DNA of 64,000 nt from Aradus depressus (Eukaryota > Arthropoda > Insecta > Hemiptera > Aradidae): NCBI GenBank assembly GCA_963662175.1, contig OY759218.1, forward strand, positions 14,784,480 through 14,848,479, written 5' to 3'. Positions 59,901-63,363 of this stretch are shown here, piece by piece. Position 1 is the stretch's first letter. Every line of letters begins with the position of its first letter. Below the pieces are notes generated by a model. The model had not been told where the DNA came from. It was given only the letters and a program-made list of their open reading frames with translations, and ran no database searches. A program made the translations under genes and the position numbers.

Positions 59901-61977
59901 CTTCGACTTCCCTCAACATTAAACTTTTAATGTAAATAATTATTTTTAATATAATTGAACGTTTTTTTGTTCATATCGAAGTACACATAATTGTAAATCC
60001 GATATGCCCATACAGTAAGATTTCTGCCATATAGGAACCTTTTAACCACATTTTCGGAAATTGTCTACTATAGGGTGTTTTTTTTTAGAGGTATAGAACT
60101 TTAAAATGCAATAAAACACATAAAAATCGTGGTAATGGCCATGGTATTGGCTTTATTGGAAAGATAATTTTATGCCATTAGTGTTTAAATATGATTTCGG
60201 GCATATGGCCGCCGCGGCTGGCTCAAATAAAGCGCAATCTGCAAGTCCAATTTTCGACCACTTTTTCGAGCAACTGAGGCCGTATGTCTGCAATAACGTG
60301 GCGAATGTCGTCCATCGCCTCTGGTTTATCGGCGTAGATTAGCGACTTCACATATCCCCACAGAAAATAGTCCAAAGGTGTTAAATCAAACGTTCTTGGA
60401 GGCCAATTCACAGGTCCATTATCGATGGTCAAGCGGCTTAAATTGTTGCACGAGCTGGGATCTTGTAAGCTCGTAAACCAAGATATTTCCGCAAAATCTT
60501 CCATAAAGTGGATGGAGACAGCTCTAATTGCTGTGCGCGATGGCGAATCGACTCATTCGGGTCCTCCTCACCACTACGCTCTACAGCAGCAATGGCTTCT
60601 TCGGTGCGCTTTGAACGACATTTCTGCGGATGCGTATTATCAATTAGAGTATGCGTGGTGCGAAAACGATCCATGGTTATTCGAATTAATTGCTCGGATG
60701 GACGATTATGTCGACCGTAAAATGGACGTATCACATGGTAAGTTTCGCAAACTGAACCACGATTTTGGAAATAAATTTGCACAATTTGCAAGCGTTGTTC
60801 TGGGTTAAGTCTATTCATGGTGAAATGGCAAACCAAACTGAGCATAAATAACATTCGGCTTGCCCGATAAGACCACTGTGAGACAGTTTAATCCCTATTG
60901 GAAAAACAAACCTCTAAAAAAAACACCCCATATTTTCCCAATTGTTGTTACCGTATAATTGAAAATAAAATATTTTATTAACCTAATGAGTTGTACATTA
61001 TATCAAAGAGTTGAACTTTCTTTGAGTAAGTCCCTATCTGTATGTTTTGTAGGTACCCACTGTAGCACGCCTGTGGTCTGTCTGGTGATTGAAGGAGGAA
61101 CTAACACGATCAGAGCTGTCCTCGAGTATGTGACTGATACCCCACCAGTTCCCGTCGTTGTCTGTGACGGCTCTGGTAGGGCTGCTGACCTACTCGCTTT
61201 CACTCACAAGTAACTATAATAGTACTCCATCATGATTTAAAAAAAATAATTGACCTAATTAAAAGTAGTTTTTTTTTGCCAAATTTTAATAAATCTTTGT
61301 ACAGTAGGTCTATTAGAATTTAAACTGAAATATTATACGTTACAGAGTAACTTAAGAATTTGGTGTTATTATTTATTGTACTATGATTTTGATAGATGAT
61401 ATTCTCGAAAGTTCACAACTATTCATTTTTAGAGGCATGACGATTCATGTTTTCATGCAACATTTTTTTAAGTTTTCTTCTAGGAATGCTAAGATCTTGA
61501 GCCTGGGTTCCCGCTCCCGATGTACTATAGCACTATTATTTCGCCAGAGATCTTGTGGAAGTTCATTGTAAATACTACTGAATAAAACAATTAGAACAAG
61601 TCAAAAAATTCCACTATATTTATATAAAATACACAATATATTTCGCTGGTTAGAGCATTGTCAAGTGTACAGGATACAGACTTATGACTCTATATCCTGT
61701 ACACTTGACAATGCTCTAACCAGCGAAATATATTGTGTATTTTATATAAATATAGTGGAATTTTTGACTTGTTCTAAGTGTTTTATTCAGTAGTATTTAC
61801 TAGAGCACTATTTGTGTCCTCAGGTATGCTTCAGACAACGAGGATGGGGAACAGACGGTCCTGGAGAATATGAAAGAGTATCTGATCAGTACCATAGAGA
61901 GAACGTTCGAGGTGGGAGCTGAACAGGCCGAGTGTCTCTATGTTGAGCTGCTTCAGTGCACCAGGAAGAAGAATTTG
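20915..61977 (+). CDS. Trpm: TRPM cation channel, N-terminal part (7 exons)
   Basis: Joined exons 20915-20997, 48518-48671, 53680-53893, 56501-56660, 59022-59158, 61053-61209 and 61824-61977 give exactly 353 codons with no stop. Every splice phase agrees. The product matches the N-terminus of insect TRPM, a plasma-membrane Ca/Mg/Zn-permeable channel; fly Trpm acts in ion handling, for example in Malpighian tubules. Residues 5-21 hold the WVE…[11 protein letters not shown] signature. Residues 58-73 hold [14 protein letters not shown]. Residues 104-151 ([11 protein letters not shown] … IFTGGTNTG) begin the SLOG/LSDAT-like nucleotide-binding fold, which continues through EGGTNTI (263-269) and [13 protein letters not shown] (287-299). 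The start codon and first exon(s) were not identified. Ankyrin-like repeats, six membrane segments and the TRP box lie beyond the window. Assignment is from remembered family sequence, not a search. Confidence 0.95.
22245..23205 (-). pseudogene. Transposon-associated nuclease-like protein relic
   Basis: Minus-strand pieces in order: [20 protein letters not shown] (from 23202), then [18 protein letters not shown] and [10 protein letters not shown] (to about 22895). In another frame come [13 protein letters not shown] and [13 protein letters not shown] (about 22720-22620). After the insertion comes [19 protein letters not shown] (about 22360-22300). The block order '[11 protein letters not shown]', 'DGY..C.K..ER.RR', 'D.DVLVLL', 'GCDTTSA' is a multicopy protein type of arthropod genomes. 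The Asp-rich motifs suggest a PIN/FEN-like nuclease fold (inference). There are at least two frameshifts and one insertion, so it is not functional. The exact family name is not known to me. Confidence 0.65.
22489..22594. mobile_element. Hairpin insertion (family 3 end) with 13-bp target duplication
   Basis: The 106-bp insert is bounded by AAATATATTTCTC (22476-22488 and 22595-22607). It contains a near-perfect hairpin (22532-22593), arms 'gacgttgtcttcccactgtt' and complement. The hairpin equals two head-to-head copies of the family 3 downstream segment seen at 29785-29855. A 13-bp duplication points to target-primed reverse transcription rather than a cut-and-paste transposon (inference). Confidence 0.85.
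23925..24000 (+). repeat. R1 repeat 3' fragment
   Basis: 'ggagggggagggagaactta', 'ttctggggacgtatata' and 'ggtgattcactgacgactt' match the R1 3' end. Confidence 0.65.
24088..24235 (-). repeat. LINE 3' end fragment with AAT tail
   Basis: An AAT microsatellite followed by 'atttatttccgttaagcca' and 'tttatacatcaagat'. These match the first ~150 bp of the repeats at 38584 and 52601. The microsatellite is the retrotransposon tail, so the element lies on the minus strand. Confidence 0.8.
24235..24475. mobile_element. Foldback MITE (R2 family)
   Basis: Left arm 'taccaaccacctttgtacaa … tcaaattcacattggc' and right arm 'tgccaactggtgtgagg … tgtaccaaagtggttggtag' are inverse. The middle has a short direct repeat 'tataaagtaac(g)tt'. 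No coding content. Confidence 0.75.
24491..25830 (-). mobile_element. Degenerate full-length mariner element
   Basis: 1340 bp, the normal size for mariner. Ends ATGAGTTCTCCG… and …CGGACAACCCAT with TA on both sides (24489-24490, 25831-25832). Inverted repeats share 'aaataaatgca'. Minus-strand product pieces: [12 protein letters not shown] with its helix-turn-helix context (25531-25316), VTCD followed by a stop (about 25190), [10 protein letters not shown] (about 24850) and [14 protein letters not shown] (about 24770). The second and third catalytic Asp (in HDN and TDYH) are retained, but spacing is about two residues short of DD34D and stops intervene. A ~73-bp tandem duplication sits at 24892-25037. 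Dead copy. Confidence 0.9.
25965..26540 (+). repeat. R3 dispersed repeat, longest copy
   Basis: Contains 'gaggacacgaaggggattga', 'gcaaacgtctaaaaaa', 'acaaaatgtggctttta'-like text and 'cctcgaagtaaagtatctt', 'gatctaagttagcac'. Near-collinear with 31485-31895. The ends are undefined and no reading frame is seen. Confidence 0.75.
26575..27215 (-). repeat. LINE 3' region, diverged copy
   Basis: Collinear with parts of 38584-39500: the 'gatatttcggaacattttc' motif near 26682, then 'ggatttcctctaacatgaac', 'tattgctttcaagaagtggg' and 'ttcctttatgagttatactt' near 27070-27185. More diverged than the other two copies. Confidence 0.7.
27215..28765. repeat. Cluster of R1 repeat copies
   Basis: Three R1 pieces abut: about 27215-27470 (+), 27475-27860 (-), and 27870-28121 continuing at 28577-28765 (+) after the hAT insertion. 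Removing the hAT restores the R1 phrase 'ctctaatgac|tgtcgatgtaatgaa', which confirms the insertion. Confidence 0.8.
28122..28576. mobile_element. Non-autonomous hAT element (CAGGGG type)
   Basis: Right end GGCTACGCCCCTG is the familiar hAT terminus (CAGGGGCGTAGCC inverted). The left end is CAGGGG extended by a G-run. Perfect 8-bp duplication CTAATGAC (28114-28121 and 28577-28584). The middle includes 'ctgctgctgcg' and C-runs at 28504-28525. No transposase. A truncated copy is at 7013-7245. Confidence 0.93.
29725..29860 (+). repeat. Family 3 hammerhead-like repeat
   Basis: Hammerhead-like core at 29737-29775 followed by 'aaacagtgggaagacaacgt' and 'ctcatcccacaacatcttac'. Same layout as 48217-48298 and, inverted, 48084-48160 and 30620-30694. 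Confidence 0.8.
29737..29775 (+). ncRNA. Candidate type I hammerhead ribozyme (family 3)
   Basis: Stem I ACCA (29737-29740) pairs with UGGU (29772-29775). Box CUGAUGA at 29741-29747, an extra U, stem II GACG/CGUU with loop UUG (29749-29759, one G-U pair), GAA (29760-29762), near-palindromic stem III AACAGGUU (29763-29770; other copies have AACCGGUU), and cleavage triplet UUC ending at C29771. All core bases are present. Copies at 30653-30694 and 48217-48258 have lost G12 of the GAA box. The copy at 48119-48160 keeps the boxes but has a weak stem II. Confidence 0.6.
29873..30000 (+). mobile_element. tRNA-derived SINE (family B)
   Basis: Head GGTGGCCGTGCGGGGTAGAG with B box GGTTCGAATCC (29933-29944), then 'cgtccgggagtgagttt' and 'tcatagatagaacaag'. 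It resembles a tRNA, but the anticodon loop is disordered and acceptor pairing is absent, so it is a SINE head and not a tRNA gene. Second copy: 17890-18063 on the other strand. Confidence 0.75.
30113..30345. repeat. R3 and R2 fragments
   Basis: 30113-30200 matches R3 ('ttagatctgattagattttg', 'ccactttacttcggggcc'). 30250-30345 matches one R2 arm ('gatctgtacaaatgtggttg', 'aagaaagtcctgttatgacc'). Confidence 0.65.
30620..30694 (-). repeat. Family 3 hammerhead-like repeat, degenerate
   Basis: Reverse copy: stem I ACCA/UGGU, CUGAUGA box and palindromic stem III AACCGGUU are kept. The GAA box reads UAA, so it is probably inactive. The flanking 'gacattgtcttcccactg' matches other copies. Confidence 0.75.
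30862..31479. mobile_element. Foldback element with hammerhead-like ends (family 4)
   Basis: Arms of about 85 bp are inverse: 'aaaatgtagtctga … cggctttcgaggttgcc' on the left and 'ggcaacctcgaaagccg … tcagactacattttt' on the right. Each arm encodes, pointing inward to outward, a hammerhead-like layout: UGC stem I, a box close to CUGANGA (degenerate in both), GAGG/CCUC stem II with GCAA loop, GAA, palindromic AGCCGGCU, cleavage triplet CUA, and GCA closing stem I. A family 2 copy lies inside at about 31115-31225. A partial third copy is near 34262-34325. Confidence 0.65.
31485..31895 (+). repeat. R3 dispersed repeat copy
   Basis: Collinear with 25965-26540 ('gaggacacgtaggggattga', 'gcaaacgtctaaaaaaac', 'cgcgaaaatggtgaaaac'). 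Confidence 0.75.
31943..31979. repeat. Perfect short hairpin
   Basis: 16-bp arms 'gcgatggttcactaca' and complement around a loop of five T. A weaker echo follows at 31985-32010. Confidence 0.9.
31985..33765. other. AT-rich intron sequence, nothing recognised
   Basis: Very AT-rich with no convincing frame or repeat structure. Contains short 'ataaataaataa' microsatellite-like runs near 32865-32885. Confidence 0.5.
33769..34015. repeat. R4 dispersed repeat copy
   Basis: Longest clean copy of the family also seen at 5150-5356 and 40418-40655. The three overlapping minus-strand frames here are by-products of its GC-richer composition. Confidence 0.75.
34016..35214. other. No gene recognised
   Basis: Includes a partial family 4 end (34262-34325) and dense 'atataata' repeats at 34785-34870. 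No recognisable coding sequence. Confidence 0.5.
35215..35825. repeat. R1 repeat copies
   Basis: A short reverse piece (about 35225-35450) joins a long forward piece (35460-35825) that ends 'ggggaagtacattgccggtg'. Confidence 0.75.
36175..36255 (+). repeat. R1 repeat 5' fragment
   Basis: 'gttatgtaatctgtcagaaa', 'gagttttcaccggaattt' and 'gacgatttccgacc' match the R1 start. The copy is cut off by the LINE relic that follows. Confidence 0.7.
36255..36921 (+). pseudogene. LINE reverse transcriptase C-terminal fragment
   Basis: Translation pieces: [16 protein letters not shown] (from about 36270), [14 protein letters not shown] (36363 on), [15 protein letters not shown], then after a frameshift [20 protein letters not shown] (36667 on) and [10 protein letters not shown]. 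This is the post-catalytic end of a non-LTR reverse transcriptase, the same region as 15866-16506 but a different element. Frameshifts occur near 36345 and 36620. The motif between RPV and RLRWAGHV is scrambled. Inserted at or fused to an R1 copy that breaks off at 36255. Confidence 0.82.
37480..37880 (+). repeat. R1 dispersed repeat copy
   Basis: From 'accctctaaggacgacacct' to 'ggggaagtacatagccggtg'. One of the better-preserved 3' halves. Confidence 0.8.
37881..38580. other. No gene recognised
   Basis: The 68- and 88-codon frames at 38062-38440 lack recognisable motifs. No repeat match to the rest of the window was noticed. Confidence 0.45.
38584..39500 (-). repeat. LINE 3' region with AAT tail
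   Basis: Nearly collinear and highly similar to 52601-53480. Starts with the AAT tail (element on the minus strand), then 'tttatttccgttaaaccaat'. The motif at 38921-38960 reads, on the minus strand, CUGAUGA, U, GGGACG hairpin, then GAAAC. This is hammerhead-like, but no stem I pairing is found. Ends near 'ccctctcaacaat' complement at about 39450. No protein-coding remnant is recognised. Confidence 0.8.
39665..39865 (+). repeat. R1 repeat 5' fragment
   Basis: 'acttcccgagcatatagaag', 'ggggaagttatgttgg' and 'gaaaataggccaaaggggaa' match R1. Confidence 0.65.
39906..40222. mobile_element. hAT element fragment (CAGTGGTGGATTAACC type)
   Basis: The left end CAGTGGTGGATTAACCAATA followed by 'ggtgcctagggccccc' is a well-known hAT terminus. 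Extended A- and G-runs are at 39994-40014 and 40180-40199. The complementary right end is not seen, so it is truncated. Confidence 0.65.
40373..40655 (-). repeat. R4 repeat with AAT tail
   Basis: AAT units (40381-40395), then 'caactcgaaacacccgg' and the R4 body. The tail position supports R4 being the 3' end of a minus-strand LINE. Confidence 0.65.
40840..41160 (-). repeat. LINE 3' end with AAT microsatellite
   Basis: (AAT)n at 40838-40855, another AAT cluster at 40893-40925, then 'cagattgaccgtctgagggg'. A different family from 38584. Confidence 0.6.
41318..41880 (+). repeat. R1 dispersed repeat, reference copy (~560 bp)
   Basis: The most complete copy. It starts ACTTCCCCAGCTATACG and soon reads 'ttatgtaatcggtaaaaaa'. 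It passes 'ccgataaaaacaatgtatcg', 'aaggacaacacctatcaatt', 'ttaacacaaaaataataact' and 'gaatattagcgcaaaa', and ends 'ggggaagtacatttcccgtg'. The outer ACTTCCCC and GGGGAAGT are inverse, so the unit may be a TIR element. At least fifteen pieces are scattered in both orientations. No protein is encoded. Confidence 0.8.
42220..43103 (-). mobile_element. Internally deleted mariner element
   Basis: 884 bp. Ends CGAGGGGTGATCAAAGTTCC / complement, TA at both borders (42218-42219, 43104-43105). Minus-strand product: [20 protein letters not shown] (about 42890-42835), then abruptly [34 protein letters not shown], and in another frame [14 protein letters not shown] and [18 protein letters not shown] (about 42600-42450). 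The segment with the first catalytic Asp (ITGDETW region) is deleted. The third catalytic Asp is replaced by Ala (APAA instead of APAD), and there is a frameshift near 42655. Dead, but could be mobilised in trans if its ends are intact. Confidence 0.93.
43120..43710 (-). repeat. R1 dispersed repeat copy
   Basis: Reverse copy from 'aaattctcatagtaaatttc' to 'cttcgtatagatggggaagt', with a C-run at 43348-43358 and an internal partial duplication. Confidence 0.78.
43711..44059. other. No gene recognised
   Basis: AT-rich with no recognisable repeat or reading frame. Confidence 0.45.
44060..44420. repeat. Family 6 repeat with hammerhead-like motif
   Basis: 'gggttgtgtaaggagattct' and 'attcatcacagc' match 57990-58040. 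Minus-strand motif near 44350-44380: AUA, CUGAUGA, U, a degraded stem II, then GAAAC. A segment, 44165-44310, recurs inverted at 45985-46125 ('caagtcaacattttacaata'). Confidence 0.65.
44550..45183 (-). pseudogene. Helitron Rep/helicase fragment
   Basis: Minus-strand translation: [20 protein letters not shown] then [20 protein letters not shown] and STQDAF (45160-44985). Next comes [36 protein letters not shown] and [13 protein letters not shown] (44960-44700). After a frameshift comes [20 protein letters not shown] followed by [20 protein letters not shown] (about 44700-44560). This is the conserved 'helitron helicase-like' N-terminal region of Helitron transposases. Two frameshifts, and a short deletion where WHIEFQKRGLPHAH would lie, leave out the HUH catalytic region. 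Helicase motifs are absent. Confidence 0.85.
45360..45620 (+). repeat. Family 2 foldback with hammerhead-like core
   Basis: The left arm 'tgtctatttcacaaaatata … ctttcggtatt' is inverse to the right arm 'aataccgaaag … ttttgtggaata'. The core is at 45427-45462: UGG, CUGAAGA, U, UGUA/UACC stem II with GCAA loop (one mismatch), GAA, palindromic AGUACU, CUC, CCA. The downstream 85 bp ('aagtgtgtagaaaatgtcaa') is shared with 48735-48840. Confidence 0.75.
45985..46125. repeat. Inverted copy of 44165-44310
   Basis: 'ttattgtaaaatgttgactt', 'gaactataacag' and 'gtttaccaatcaacaa' are the complement of 44170-44300. The two copies bracket the Helitron relic and a family 2 foldback. Confidence 0.8.
46126..46787. 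other. No gene recognised
   Basis: No convincing frame or repeat. 46560-46640 holds 'gcgggccagatagaaaattc', reminiscent of a transposon flank but not assignable. Confidence 0.4.
46788..46915 (-). repeat. Family 2 foldback, inverted copy
   Basis: Mirror image of 45360-45495. The minus-strand core at 46811-46846 has CUGAAAA in place of CUGANGA, losing G8, so it should be inactive. Confidence 0.75.
47129..47310. other. GC-richer patch followed by AAT microsatellite
   Basis: GC-rich 47140-47280 stands out from its surroundings and ends at (AAT)n (47289-47302). It may be a LINE 3' untranslated region on the + strand (inference). The 61-codon frame has no recognisable motif. Confidence 0.4.
47765..48075 (+). 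repeat. R1 dispersed repeat copy
   Basis: 'ctccccagctatatg', 'gaagttacgtaattggtcaa' and 'tgacacctattttattttca' match R1. The G-run at 48005-48015 is within it. The preceding 47680-47760 is a short reverse R1 piece. Confidence 0.7.
48084..48298. repeat. Family 3 inverted pair (215-bp foldback)
   Basis: Two family 3 copies face each other (minus core 48119-48160, plus core 48217-48258). They are joined by 'ggcacatctacgacccaccc' and its inverse. The left core keeps GAA and the AACCGGUU palindrome. The right core has lost the first G of GAA. It ends 218 bp before a Trpm exon. Confidence 0.85.
48518..48671 (+). CDS. Trpm: Trpm exon
   Basis: Acceptor 'gtttcag', donor GTATGT. Encodes (R)[18 protein letters not shown], a variable stretch, then [20 protein letters not shown] and L, the hallmark TRPM segment before the SLOG fold. 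Starts in phase 2 and ends in phase 0. Confidence 0.95.
48735..48925 (-). repeat. Family 2 hammerhead-like repeat
   Basis: Reverse copy of 45425-45620. The minus core at 48871-48906 has intact CUGAAGA, a perfect GGUA/UACC stem II with GCAA loop, and GAA, but stem III reads AGUACA, which breaks the CUC cleavage site. Confidence 0.75.
49130..50190. other. Trpm intron, no feature recognised
   Basis: Contains a GT-rich run at 49235-49270 and two imperfect repeats of 'attaacggataatcgga … tgtcatgaaatt … acatgtagta' (49500-49570 and 49660-49720). No gene is seen. Confidence 0.5.
50195..50430 (-). repeat. R1 dispersed repeat copy
   Basis: 'taatcccccttccatttggt', 'tttggaggtcgg' and 'aacgattacataact' in reverse R1 order. 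Confidence 0.75.
50431..51640. other. Trpm intron with unassigned repeat pieces
   Basis: 50470-50680 shares 'acataggctatacgctttat' and 'agttgagcagtgatggtaaa' with 45775-45900, so it is a dispersed element of unknown type. 51352-51400 is a short R3 piece. C-run tract at 51028-51047. Confidence 0.5.
51641..51962 (-). mobile_element. tRNA-derived SINE (family A)
   Basis: Reverse copy with tail AGGTTAGGTTAGG (TTAGG units) at its left. Flanked by AATAATTATAT (51630-51640 and 51963-51973). The head is slightly truncated. Confidence 0.9.
52601..53480 (-). repeat. LINE 3' region with AAT tail
   Basis: Same family as 38584-39500, with high similarity apart from a deletion around 52800 and an 'atat' expansion at 53010-53030. 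Carries the same CUGAUGA…GAAAC motif on the minus strand near 52915-52950. Confidence 0.85.
53680..53893 (+). CDS. Trpm: Trpm exon (start of SLOG fold)
   Basis: Acceptor 'tattttcag', donor GTCAGT. Encodes [20 protein letters not shown], then the strand [18 protein letters not shown] and [10 protein letters not shown]. The glycine-rich turns (VQGG, TGGTNTG) are the nucleotide-like binding loops of the LSDAT/SLOG family in TRPM channels. Phase 0 to phase 1. Confidence 0.97.
53930..54794. other. Trpm intron, diffuse inverted similarity
   Basis: 54345-54430 ('ttttaatgcattctcaacca' … 'aatgtattaaaaatata') is inversely similar to 54540-54625 ('tttcaatacatttgatta' … 'gagaatgcattaaaata'), so a foldback of about 300 bp is likely. 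No gene. Confidence 0.6.
54795..55443. mobile_element. pogo/Tigger-like MITE
   Basis: Left end GAGTAGAGTCCCACTAATCC, right end complementary to CAGTAGAGTCTCGCTAATCC, TA at both sides (54793-54794, 55444-55445). 649 bp, no transposase. The 'AGTAGAGTCTCGCTAATCCG' type terminus is known from pogo-like elements. A short end of the same kind lies at 57295-57318. Confidence 0.85.
55692..56036 (-). mobile_element. tRNA-derived SINE (family A), diverged
   Basis: Reverse copy from 'ttatgactcatgcccggg' to the head complement 'ataggcgccct'. It has a small internal duplication ('gggagtctactgtgggagtc') and many substitutions, so it is older than the others. Confidence 0.88.
56501..56660 (+). CDS. Trpm: Trpm exon
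   Basis: Acceptor 'tttcctccag', donor GTCTGT. Encodes (G)[18 protein letters not shown], then [18 protein letters not shown] and HAISSP plus part of Arg. The IGIAPWG motif is invariant in TRPM proteins. Phase 1 to phase 2. Confidence 0.97.
56705..56830 (-). repeat. R1 repeat 3' fragment
   Basis: 'tcggtgaatcttcggcaa' and 'tgtacttccccttcaggaat' match the R1 3' end in reverse. Confidence 0.6.
56871..57182 (-). mobile_element. tRNA-derived SINE (family A)
   Basis: Reverse copy lacking the CCTAA tail. Head end near 'gtttcgaatccaagatcgtg'. Directly followed by a family 1 fragment. Confidence 0.87.
57190..57262 (-). repeat. Family 1 hammerhead-like fragment
   Basis: The minus strand keeps stem II GGC…, GAA and palindromic ACCGGU with GUA, then 'gtggaattagacaatataaa'. 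The CUGANGA box is replaced by AUGUAUG, so it is inactive. Confidence 0.75.
57295..57391 (-). repeat. pogo-like end joined to SINE fragment
   Basis: 'cagtcgactctcgataattt' (pogo-like terminus) runs directly into a SINE family A segment ('taggggtctttaacgagtat' to 'ttaacgtcc'). Confidence 0.65.
57395..57520 (-). repeat. R1 repeat 5' fragment
   Basis: 'ggtcggaaaacatgg', 'gattgattacgtaacttt' in reverse R1 order. Confidence 0.68.
58010..58335. repeat. Family 6 inverted pair (foldback)
   Basis: Arms meet near 58178. The left arm includes a minus-strand motif (58090-58125) with GGGA/UCCC stem II, GAAAC and palindromic ACGU, but a damaged CUGANGA box. The right arm has UUGAUGA, U, GGGA/UCCC and GAAA. 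The outer parts 'tatattcatcacatcttc' and 'tgatggatatattatata' are inverse. Same family as 44060-44420. Confidence 0.75.
58340..59020. other. Trpm intron, nothing recognised
   Basis: AT-rich sequence with chance minus-strand frames at 58495-58871 and no recognisable motif. Confidence 0.5.
59022..59158 (+). CDS. Trpm: Trpm exon
   Basis: Acceptor 'tttggttag', donor GTAAGT. Encodes [20 protein letters not shown], then [17 protein letters not shown] and KLNP. '[11 protein letters not shown]' and 'YGAEI.LRR.LE' are TRPM signature blocks. Phase 2 to phase 1. Confidence 0.97.
59545..59630 (-). repeat. Family 2 hammerhead-like repeat, degenerate
   Basis: Minus core 59574-59609 has CUCAAGA in place of CUGAAGA. 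Stem II (GGUA/UACC, GCAA loop), GAA, AGUACU and CUC are intact. Confidence 0.75.
59636..59704. repeat. Perfect 26-bp hairpin
   Basis: Arms 59636-59661 and 59679-59704 ('taatcttatttattcagaag…') are exact inverse copies around a 17-nt AT loop. Confidence 0.95.
60071..60930 (-). mobile_element. Deleted Tc1/mariner-like element (HTH-DDE type)
   Basis: Ends TAGGGTGTTTTTTTTTAGAG and the complement of TGGGGTGTTTTTTTTAGAGG, TA at both sides. Minus strand: [20 protein letters not shown], then [36 protein letters not shown] and [13 protein letters not shown] (60817-60450). After a frameshift comes [19 protein letters not shown] then [20 protein letters not shown] and [10 protein letters not shown] (60420-60235). 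The HTH N-terminus is joined nearly directly to the C-terminal DDE end, so about 200 residues with the first two catalytic acidic residues are deleted. Insect multicopy family; a trans-mobilised derivative is possible. Confidence 0.9.
61053..61209 (+). CDS. Trpm: Trpm exon
   Basis: Acceptor 'tgttttgtag', donor GTAACT. Encodes (C)[19 protein letters not shown], then [19 protein letters not shown] and [17 protein letters not shown] and [13 protein letters not shown] form the second half of the SLOG-like pocket in TRPM. Phase 1 to phase 2. Confidence 0.97.
61568..61800. repeat. 233-bp near-perfect palindrome in Trpm intron
   Basis: Arms of about 108 bp, centred near 61684 with a loop of roughly 15 nt. 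The left arm starts 'gtaaatactactgaataaaa' and the right arm ends in its complement at 61800. Only about three differences are seen (for example 'caatta' against 'cactta', and one extra A). No family match elsewhere in the window. It ends 23 bp before the next exon. Confidence 0.93.
61824..61977 (+). CDS. Trpm: Trpm exon (last in window)
   Basis: Acceptor 'gtgtcctcag', donor GTACAT (weak but in phase). Encodes [20 protein letters not shown], then [20 protein letters not shown] and [11 protein letters not shown], the acidic helix block after the SLOG fold; family members continue with ITVFR. No following exon is seen before 64000. Confidence 0.95.
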
Positions 61978-62540
61978 GTACATTTCGATATAATAATAAA
62001 TAATTTTCAATATTTAGAAATAGTTTCATCGCCCAGAAGTCAGTGAATGACCGTCCATATCTCGCGCTAGGATTGTTGTGGCCTTAATTGTAGGGCGACG
62101 TTTTAGAGGTTAACATTTGAAAATTGTTCAACTTTTCGAGTTTCTTGCCTTTTCGGCTAAATTTAAGTTGAAAAATCAATTAAATTGTTGGACACAAAAT
62201 TGCCCACCGATAAGTCTATGTTTAATTTTTGATGACTCGCATCACAAGATATAGGTGGTGCTTTGAGTTTTTTTCAAAAAATTACATTATGTTTTTTTTT
62301 CAATTTATGCAAAAAAGGCGACATTTGAATTGAAAGGAGTTACTGGTGAAGGTAATAAAATTTCCTTTCGGGTGAGCTTTCATTCGAGCCATTCGCCTGA
62401 GGAGTGTTGTTCTGTTGTTCCTTTGACAAGTAATAAGTAAGTTATGGGCATTCCTAATTTAATATACCCTGAAAATACGGTTAGTAAATGGTCAAATTCA
62501 TTTCTGCAATCTGTATCGATAGTAGGAAGCTAATAAAACA
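61978..62540. other. Trpm intron, nothing recognised
   Basis: No repeat family of this window and no reading frame recognised. Confidence 0.5.
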
Positions 62541-63313
62541 AATAATAACAATGAACTTGTTTAACTTTTATATTGTCTAATTCCACATAAATATATACAT
62601 ACGTACAGTTTTGGATTGCGCCATCATCAGCTCGAAAGTTCAAAAGTGACATTTAGTTTACTAGGTTGTCATATTTATACAATCCTCAGGTTACCTAACT
62701 TAACATTTACAAATATTGGTGTTATATACAAAATAAAGAAAATTTAATAGTAAGAAATAAAAATAAATAATAAACTAAGAAATGGGTTTATAGTAGAATA
62801 CATAGGATATGTAAGAAATAATGTATTTATGACATAATACAAACGATTCCCATTTTATCTAGAGATAGAATAGTTCCAACAACCAAACCCACTCTCACCC
62901 CTGTTAATGCCACTAAGTGAATATAACATATTGTGTATTTTACTATAAAAAAGAGTATGTACGCATTTTTATATCCATTATTTCTTATATATACTATGTC
63001 TTATTCTACTATAAACCCCATTCTTTAGTGTATTCATTTATTAATTTCTTACTATTATAATTTCTTTATATTACTATTGTATTTAATATTTGTAAATGTT
63101 ATGTTAAAATTGGAACCCCAGGTACTTTCATAGGGGACAGGGAGTCACAGTCTTAGGTAATCTGAGGTAACCTGAGGATTGTATAAATATGACAACCTAG
63201 CAAACTTAAATGTCACTTTTGAAATTTGTACTGACGACGGTCAGCCAAAACCGGTACACTTTATTTTTGTGGAATTAAACAATATAAAAGTTAAACAAGT
63301 TCTTTGTTATTAT
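62541..63313. mobile_element. Family 1 foldback element with hammerhead-like cores
   Basis: Arms of about 300 bp (about 62541-62845 and 62965-63313) are inverse: 'gaacttgtttaacttttata', 'ttgtcatatttatacaatcc' and 'gggtttatagtagaata'. The right arm has an extra ~60 bp (63110-63165). Each arm holds a family 1 core: minus 62603-62633 (CUGAUGA kept, GAAA changed to AAAA) and plus 63226-63263 (CUGACGA kept, AAAA, palindromic ACCGGU kept). Terminal repeats with hammerheads in inverted arrangement resemble Penelope-like element architecture, but no GIY-YIG or RT remnant is visible. Confidence 0.7.
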
Positions 63314-63363
63314 TTAACGTTGATATACTCAGAATATATCCTAATAATATTATCTATTTACTA

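Noticed and set aside
60425..60808. 127-codon plus-strand frame
   Set aside because: Antisense shadow of the Tc1/mariner-like transposase relic on the minus strand.
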